A stretch of 54,193 nt of DNA, taken from the NCBI GenBank assembly GCA_910587515.1, contig CAJULW010000019.1, forward strand, positions 1 through 54,193, written 5' to 3'. Origin of the DNA: an uncultured Duncaniella sp. (GTDB lineage: Bacteria; Bacteroidota; Bacteroidia; Bacteroidales; Muribaculaceae). Positions 49,489 to 54,193 of the stretch are shown piece by piece. The number at the start of each line of letters is the position of its first letter. Position 1 is the stretch's first letter. Both the position numbers and the translations under genes were made by a program. Below the pieces are notes generated by a model that was not told the DNA's origin, made no database searches, and worked only from the letters and a program-made list of their open reading frames with translations.

Positions 49489-51648
49489 ATGAAGGTATAC
49501 CAGACTAACGAAATTAAAAACATAGCCTTGCTCGGCAGCAAAGGCTCCGGTAAAACCACACTCGCTGAAGCAATGCTTTACGAGTGTGGAGTTATAAAAC
49601 GTCGCGGAACAATCGAAGGCAAAAACACTGTTAGCGACTCTTTTCCAGTTGAAAAAGAATATGGCTACAGCGTGTTCTCCACGGTTTTCTATGCCGAATT
49701 TCTTAATAAAAAACTCAATGTCATAGACTGCCCCGGAGCAGATGATTTCGTCGGAAACGCCATCACCGCACTTAATGTGACCGACACAGGTGTAATCCTG
49801 ATCAACTCGCAATACGGTGTCGAAGTAGGCACTCAGAATATATTCCGCACCACACAGTCATTAAAAAAGCCTGTCATTTTCGCTCTCAATCAGCTTGACG
49901 GTGACAAGGCCGACTATGACAACGTGATGGAACAGATGCGTGAGCACTTTGGCAACAAAATAGTAGCCATACAATATCCACTACAATGCGGTTCAGGCTT
50001 CAACGCCATGATAGACGTGCTTCTGATGAAAAAATATTCATGGGGCCCCGAAGGTGGCGCCCCTGTCATCGAAGATATACCCGCAGAGGAAATGGAAAAA
50101 GCACGCGAACTGCACCAAGCGCTTGTCGAGGCAGCCGCCGAAAATGACGAGACTCTAATGGAAAAATTCTTCGACCAAGGACACCTTTCGGAAGACGAAA
50201 TGCGTGAAGGAATACGCAAAGGCCTTGTAGATAGGTCTATCTATCCGGTATTTTGCGTAAGTGCAGCAAAAGATATGGGCGTACGCCGCATGATGGAATT
50301 CCTCGGCAACGTTGTACCATTCGTCGAAGATATGCCAGCTCCAGTCACCTCCGATGGAGTCGAAGTAAAGCCCGACAGCAATGGTCCATTGTCGCTCTAC
50401 TTCTTCAAGACAACTGTCGAACCTCACATTGGTGAAGTCAGCTACTTCAAAGTTATGTCTGGCACTCTGACTCCCGGTGTGGATCTCGAGAATATGACAC
50501 GAGGCTCTCGCGATCGTATCGCTCAGATCTACTGTGTATGCGGAAGCATCAAAACCCAGATTGACAAACTTTGCGCAGGCGACATCGGAGCAACCGTAAA
50601 ACTCAAAGACGTGCGCACCGGCAACACCCTCAACGCCAAAGACTGCGAATACCGCTTCGACTTCATACGTTTCCCGGAACCAAAATATCGCAGAGCAATC
50701 AAACCAGTCACCGAAAGCGACGCTGAAAAACTTATGGGTATCCTTACCCGTATGCACGAAGAAGATCCAACATGGGTGGTCGAACAGTCTAAGGAACTCA
50801 AACAGACAATACTATCAGGTCAAGGCGAATTCCACCTGCGTACACTGAAATGGAGAGTGGAAAACAACGACAAACTTCCCATCGTGTTCGAAGAACCGCG
50901 TATACCCTACCGCGAAACCATCACGAAAGCATCCCGGGCAGACTATCGGCATAAGAAACAATCAGGCGGTGCAGGTCAATTCGGAGAAGTACACCTTATC
51001 ATTGAACCATATACAGAAGGGATGCCGGCTCCCGATACCTATAAATTCGGGAATCAGGAATATAAAATGAGTGTTCGCGACACTCAGGAGATACCTCTGC
51101 AATGGGGAGGCAAACTTATCGTTCACAACTGCATCGTAGGTGGAGCGATCGATGCACGATTCATTCCGGCCATCGTTAAAGGACTTATGGACCGAATGGA
51201 GCAAGGCCCGCTTACCGGAAGCTATGCCCGTGACGTAAGAGTATGCATCTACGACGGCAAAATGCACCCGGTTGACTCAAATGAAATCTCGTTCCGCCTG
51301 GCCGGACGTAATGCATTCAGCGAAGCATTCCGAAACGCAAATCCCAAAGTATTGGAACCTGTCTATGATGTAGACGTTATGGTTCCGGCCGATGTTATGG
51401 GCGACGTTATGAGCGATCTTCAGGGTCGTCGCGCAATCATCATGGGAATGTCAAGCGATAACGGCTTCGAAAAGATATCCGCACGCGTGCCTTTGAAAGA
51501 AATGTCATCCTACTCCACGGCGCTTTCGTCAATCACTGGTGGACGCTCGGCCTTCACGATGAAATTCGCATCTTATGAACTCGTCCCGTCCGACGTACAA
51601 GAAAAACTACTCAAAGAATACGCAGAAAAAAACCAGACAGAAGAATAA
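49489..51648 (+). CDS. fusA2: EF-G paralogue EF-G2 with degenerate GTPase centre
   Basis: From the ATG at 49489 the product is 719 aa and has the five domains of EF-G. The G domain is altered: the P-loop is kept (LLGSKGSGKTTLAEAML), the switch I RGITI motif is absent (EKEYGYSVFST instead), G3 reads DCPGADDF where EF-G has DTPGHVDF, so the catalytic His is Ala84, and G4 is NQLD instead of NKxD. Domain IV is intact with HKKQSGGAGQFGEVHLIIEP. This matches EF-G2 of Bacteroides, described as a translocase without GTPase activity that supports gut colonisation. The typA gene 1.7 kb away has the normal motifs. The upstream in-frame ATG at 49399 is not favoured: its 30 extra residues lie before the EF-G core. 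Confidence 0.92.
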   Translation: MKVYQTNEIKNIALLGSKGSGKTTLAEAMLYECGVIKRRGTIEGKNTVSDSFPVEKEYGYSVFSTVFYAEFLNKKLNVIDCPGADDFVGNAITALNVTDTGVILINSQYGVEVGTQNIFRTTQSLKKPVIFALNQLDGDKADYDNVMEQMREHFGNKIVAIQYPLQCGSGFNAMIDVLLMKKYSWGPEGGAPVIEDIPAEEMEKARELHQALVEAAAENDETLMEKFFDQGHLSEDEMREGIRKGLVDRSIYPVFCVSAAKDMGVRRMMEFLGNVVPFVEDMPAPVTSDGVEVKPDSNGPLSLYFFKTTVEPHIGEVSYFKVMSGTLTPGVDLENMTRGSRDRIAQIYCVCGSIKTQIDKLCAGDIGATVKLKDVRTGNTLNAKDCEYRFDFIRFPEPKYRRAIKPVTESDAEKLMGILTRMHEEDPTWVVEQSKELKQTILSGQGEFHLRTLKWRVENNDKLPIVFEEPRIPYRETITKASRADYRHKKQSGGAGQFGEVHLIIEPYTEGMPAPDTYKFGNQEYKMSVRDTQEIPLQWGGKLIVHNCIVGGAIDARFIPAIVKGLMDRMEQGPLTGSYARDVRVCIYDGKMHPVDSNEISFRLAGRNAFSEAFRNANPKVLEPVYDVDVMVPADVMGDVMSDLQGRRAIIMGMSSDNGFEKISARVPLKEMSSYSTALSSITGGRSAFTMKFASYELVPSDVQEKLLKEYAEKNQTEE

Positions 51649-51684
51649 AAAGTCCGTCACGGACTGATGACTCTAAACCTCATA

Positions 51685-51728
51685 TAGACAAACCGGAGAC
51701 TGCTGTGACGCTGTCTCCGGTTTGTCTA
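51685..51728 (+). terminator. 16-bp perfect hairpin after fusA2
   Basis: TAGACAAACCGGAGAC (51685-51700) pairs perfectly with 51713-51728 around a 12-base loop, 37 bases after the fusA2 stop. The T-run is weak (TTGATAAATTG). Confidence 0.65.
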
Positions 51729-51918
51729 TTGATAAATTGTAAATCAACTGACTGAATGATTAGCCATCTGAATACTAATTTGAATTATTGAACGATATTT
51801 ATTCTGCGATAACATGACGTAGATATACCGACTTTATTTTTTAATATCTACGAATGAAGAAATTTCTGTAAAATCCAGGTTGGAAGCAATTTCTCCAAAT
51901 TGTTATCACTCATATAAA

Positions 51919-52353
51919 TCATGTTCTCTTTTTATTTTTATATGTAATAGCCGCGATCGTACAAAACAGCAACACAAAGCATAATAATGTTACATATTGC
52001 GACCAAAGATCCGCGATCGATGCACCTTTGAGATAGACCGAGCGCATAATTTCAACGAAGCAGCGCGGAGAAACAGAGTATGTGAAATATTGCGCCCATT
52101 CGGGCATTGAGGCGATATGTATGAAGATAGATTCGGCAATATTTCCCACTGGAACAAGACCATACACAAGCCAGCCGATAATCATTCCCACAGTGATGAC
52201 AATAAGCCCGACCGCCCAATATGGGATCAACTTGGACAACACGAATGTAAACCGCCCTACCGGGATGACATTCATCGCCTCAATCGTACCGGTCTCTTTC
52301 TCGCTGACAAGATTGAGCGTCGATGGAACACCCAGTTGGTATCTCTTATACAC
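51919..52353 (-). pseudogene. remnant of an ABC-2 type permease
   Basis: The 144 codons match only parts of an ABC-2 permease (YhhJ/YbhR type, usually ~370 aa). The N-terminal periplasmic half is missing. The conserved VSEKETGTIEAMNVIPVGRF joins normally to a helix (LIPYWAVGLIVITVGMIIGWLVYGLVPVGN), but about 60 residues that should hold two helices before the IESMPEW signature are gone: the sequence jumps to FIHIASMPEWAQYFTYSVSP. The end (RCFVEIMRSVYLKGASI, then LLCFVLLFCTIAAITYK) is family-like. Both truncation and internal deletion argue for a decaying gene. The partner ATPase and membrane-fusion genes are not present, and the surrounding 51,730-52,540 is AT-rich and gene-poor. Confidence 0.7.
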
Positions 52354-52540
52354 CCCGAAACAATCCCAACAGAAATTCCAGATGTAAATAACATGTGAAA
52401 AGCTGAAAAATGAACTAAGTTAATAATGATTATCACCATATAAATATTTCAAATTCAGTTGCTATTATTTTTCCACCAACTTTCTAAAAAGTACACCATT
52501 AGGACCCAATGTATTACAAATTACAGGATAATCCTATAAT

Positions 52541-52571
52541 TTGTGCGGACAAGAAATAATCGCTAATTTTG
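52541..52571 (+). promoter_or_regulatory. Bacteroidota promoter of mnmE, abutting the start codon
   Basis: TTG at 52541-52543 (within TTTG), a 20-base spacer and TAATTTTG at 52564-52571 match the consensus. The -7 box ends 5 bases before the ATG at 52577, so transcription would begin at or within a few bases of the start codon. Confidence 0.7.
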
Positions 52572-52576
52572 CAGCT

Positions 52577-54043
52577 ATGTATCAACCAATCGATTCCGAC
52601 ACAATTTGTGCCATCTCAACCCCGTCGGGAGTGGGAGGGATAGCCGTAATACGAATATCAGGCCCTCAGGCCATACAGATCGCAGACACACTATGGCACG
52701 GCCGCAAGCTGGCCGAAGTCCCGAGCCATACAGCACGGCTTGGAAACATAATAGACAACAACGGAGAAAATATCGACTCAGCCGTCGCCACTCTATTCCG
52801 CACTCCGCACTCGTTCACAGGTGAAGACGTAGTTGAAATCTCAGTCCACGGATCACAATGGATCCAACGCGAAACAATCAATCTGCTTGTACAAAACGGA
52901 TGCAGAGTTGCCGAACCCGGGGAATTCACCCGCAGAGCCTTTACAAACGGACGTCTCGACCTCGCACAGGCAGAAGCCGTAGCCGACGTAATAGCCTCTT
53001 CATCGCGCAGTGCCCATCGCCTCGCCTCATCACAGATGCGCGGAGAATTTTCACGCAACATCTCCGAACTACGCGACAAACTGATCGAGATCACATCACT
53101 CCTCGAGCTCGAACTCGACTTCTCGGAAGAAGACGTCGAATTTGCTTCAAGGAAACAACTTGAAAATCTTGCGCTCAAACTACACGGTAAAATCAGCAGA
53201 CTCGTAACATCATTCTCAACCGGTACGGCTATAAAAAACGGCATACCGGTCGCAATCATAGGCGAACCAAACGCAGGTAAATCGACTTTACTCAACGCTC
53301 TTATTCATGACAACAGGGCAATCGTCAGCGACATTCCCGGCACTACTCGCGACACGATAGAAGACACCATAGAGATCGACGGCATACTATATCGCTTCAT
53401 CGACACCGCGGGGCTGCGCCAAACAAAAGACACAATCGAAAACCTTGGAATAGCCCGCTCATACGAAGCACTCTCTCGCGCAAAAATAGCTATATGGCTC
53501 ATCTCCCCACAGGCCAATCGCGAACAGATCGACGCACTCTATGACGGAATAAAGAACCATATCACACACCATACCACACTCATACCCGTAATCAACAAAA
53601 TAGACACCATACAAGACATTAACCGTTCTTCTATATTATCAGACTATATAACACTGTTTCAAAGCAAAGAACATACAAACACAGGACAAAACACCACCCA
53701 AGAAACGACAAACCACAACCTGACAATAGCCACAGTCACAGCCATATCGGCCAAACAAGAAACAGGCCTCGAAGATCTAAAAAAACGACTTAAGCAATAT
53801 TCAGCTACAGACAATGCACAAGAAGCTGACATGATAGTCACCAATGCACGCCACTACGAAGCACTCCTCCATGCCAAAGAATCGATCGAAAGAGTCATTG
53901 CAGGAATCCGAAACAACATCTCCGGAGACTTCATCGCCCAAGACCTCCGCGAAACAATCCACCACCTCTCAACAATCACAGGCTCCATCACAACCACCGA
54001 CATCCTCACCACCATCTTTTCACGCTTCTGCATCGGGAAATGA
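52577..54043 (+). CDS. mnmE: tRNA uridine-5-carboxymethylaminomethyl(34) synthesis GTPase MnmE
   Basis: MnmE, with MnmG, modifies the wobble uridine of several tRNAs. From the ATG at 52577 the product is 488 aa. The N-terminal tetrahydrofolate-binding domain shows DTICAISTPSGVGGIAVIRISG (split), FTGEDVVEISVHGS and AEPGEFTRRAFTNGRLDLAQAEAVADVI. The inserted G domain has P-loop GEPNAGKSTLLNAL near residue 229, DIPGTTRDTIED, DTAGLRQTKD and VINKID. The C-terminal helical domain ends with the catalytic FCIGK. The G-domain linker is rich in Thr/Asn (SKEHTNTGQNTTQETTNHN), somewhat longer than usual. The longer reading that starts at 52541 would begin on the -33 promoter element and is rejected. Confidence 0.95.
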   Translation: MYQPIDSDTICAISTPSGVGGIAVIRISGPQAIQIADTLWHGRKLAEVPSHTARLGNIIDNNGENIDSAVATLFRTPHSFTGEDVVEISVHGSQWIQRETINLLVQNGCRVAEPGEFTRRAFTNGRLDLAQAEAVADVIASSSRSAHRLASSQMRGEFSRNISELRDKLIEITSLLELELDFSEEDVEFASRKQLENLALKLHGKISRLVTSFSTGTAIKNGIPVAIIGEPNAGKSTLLNALIHDNRAIVSDIPGTTRDTIEDTIEIDGILYRFIDTAGLRQTKDTIENLGIARSYEALSRAKIAIWLISPQANREQIDALYDGIKNHITHHTTLIPVINKIDTIQDINRSSILSDYITLFQSKEHTNTGQNTTQETTNHNLTIATVTAISAKQETGLEDLKKRLKQYSATDNAQEADMIVTNARHYEALLHAKESIERVIAGIRNNISGDFIAQDLRETIHHLSTITGSITTTDILTTIFSRFCIGK

Positions 54044-54086
54044 CTATATAGTTAGAAACGATTACAAAATAGCATAATCTGTTAGT

Positions 54087-54115
54087 ATGGCACTCTTTAA
54101 GGGGTGCCATTTTTG
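54087..54115 (+). terminator. intrinsic terminator after mnmE
   Basis: ATGGCAC (54087-54093) pairs with GTGCCAT (54104-54110), extended by GU pairs, and is followed by TTTTGTTG. It lies 44 bases after the stop. The last 78 bases of the window show no gene. Confidence 0.8.
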
Positions 54116-54193
54116 TTGTCGCATTACTCGGTTTTAACCATTTCTGCTCGATTCTACGCCCATTTTTGTATCCCGATTGTATCTCGTCACTCA

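Noticed and set aside
50155..50757. 200-codon minus-strand ORF inside fusA2
   Set aside because: It is antisense to the conserved EF-G domains and shows no independent motif.
1..54193. CRISPR arrays, rRNA operons, prophage, complete insertion sequences
   Set aside because: I saw no regularly spaced repeats, no cas genes, no rRNA sequence, and no transposase with terminal repeats beyond the truncated segment at the left edge.
54116..54193. Possible att site or gene start at the right edge
   Set aside because: The last 78 bases hold no ORF, tRNA or repeat that I can support.

Overview
The window is almost entirely the chromosome of a Bacteroidales bacterium, most like a Muribaculaceae or Bacteroides-type gut anaerobe. 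The evidence is the Bacteroidota promoter signature (TTG, 19-21 bp, TAnnTTTG) in front of several genes, the absence of clear Shine-Dalgarno sites, an EF-G2 paralogue, a GH127 arabinofuranosidase, a PorE-like type IX secretion component, meso-diaminopimelate dehydrogenase and CBM9-like and DUF5123-type proteins. The first ~3.93 kb are different: visibly GC-richer, with a TnpV-like protein and a piece of the giant helicase/methylase protein of Bacillota conjugative elements. The two parts meet inside two genes at once (about 3,930-3,940), so the join looks like an assembly chimera or an illegitimate recombination and not like a normal element boundary.

Layout. 1-3,935: foreign mobile-element DNA. 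3,936-5,723: mtaB (tRNA methylthiotransferase, last few codons lost at the join) with an Lrp-family regulator, on the minus strand. 6,071-9,928: lptD, a small beta-barrel protein and a 79-residue protein. 10,125-11,361: a GH5 lipoprotein endoglucanase broken by one extra A. 11,552-18,949: ECF sigma factor, probable anti-sigma factor, Spy/CpxP-like protein and a giant alpha-2-macroglobulin-like protein, all co-directional. 19,169-22,962: YitT/YczE-like membrane protein, convergent with a cytoplasmic GH13 enzyme and serB. 23,058-29,232: menB-menC-menE, a flippase-like membrane protein, an NfeD-type membrane protease and kdsB, tightly packed. 29,301-36,247 (minus): a secreted FN3/beta-helix protein coupled to a T9SS sorting-domain protein, gdhA and a GH127 enzyme. 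36,562-36,635: tRNA-Arg(TCT). 36,995-38,357: LysE-family exporter and CBM9-like protein. 38,476-41,693 (minus): ddh, ackA, pta. 41,898-45,747: PorE-like lipoprotein and typA. 45,814-49,262 (minus): FdtA-like isomerase, FdtB-like aminotransferase, a DNA/RNA endonuclease and an orphan iron/cobalamin-type ABC ATPase. 49,489-51,648: EF-G2 (fusA2). 51,919-52,353: remnant of an ABC-2 permease. 52,577-54,043: mnmE.

Most genes are housekeeping: menaquinone synthesis for anaerobic respiration, acetate production (pta-ackA), nitrogen assimilation (gdhA), envelope building (lptD, kdsB, ddh), tRNA modification (mtaB, mnmE) and translation factors (typA, fusA2). The accessory layer is polysaccharide use (GH5, GH13, GH127, CBM9) and cell-surface secretion (PorE, T9SS sorting domain). 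I found no CRISPR array, rRNA, prophage or complete insertion sequence. The observations most worth a second look are the cross-phylum join at ~3.93 kb, the EF-G2 with a degenerate GTPase centre, the thioester-less macroglobulin behind an ECF cassette, the apparently leaderless mnmE promoter and a double palindrome abutting the lysE promoter. I did not see a clearly undescribed multi-gene system.
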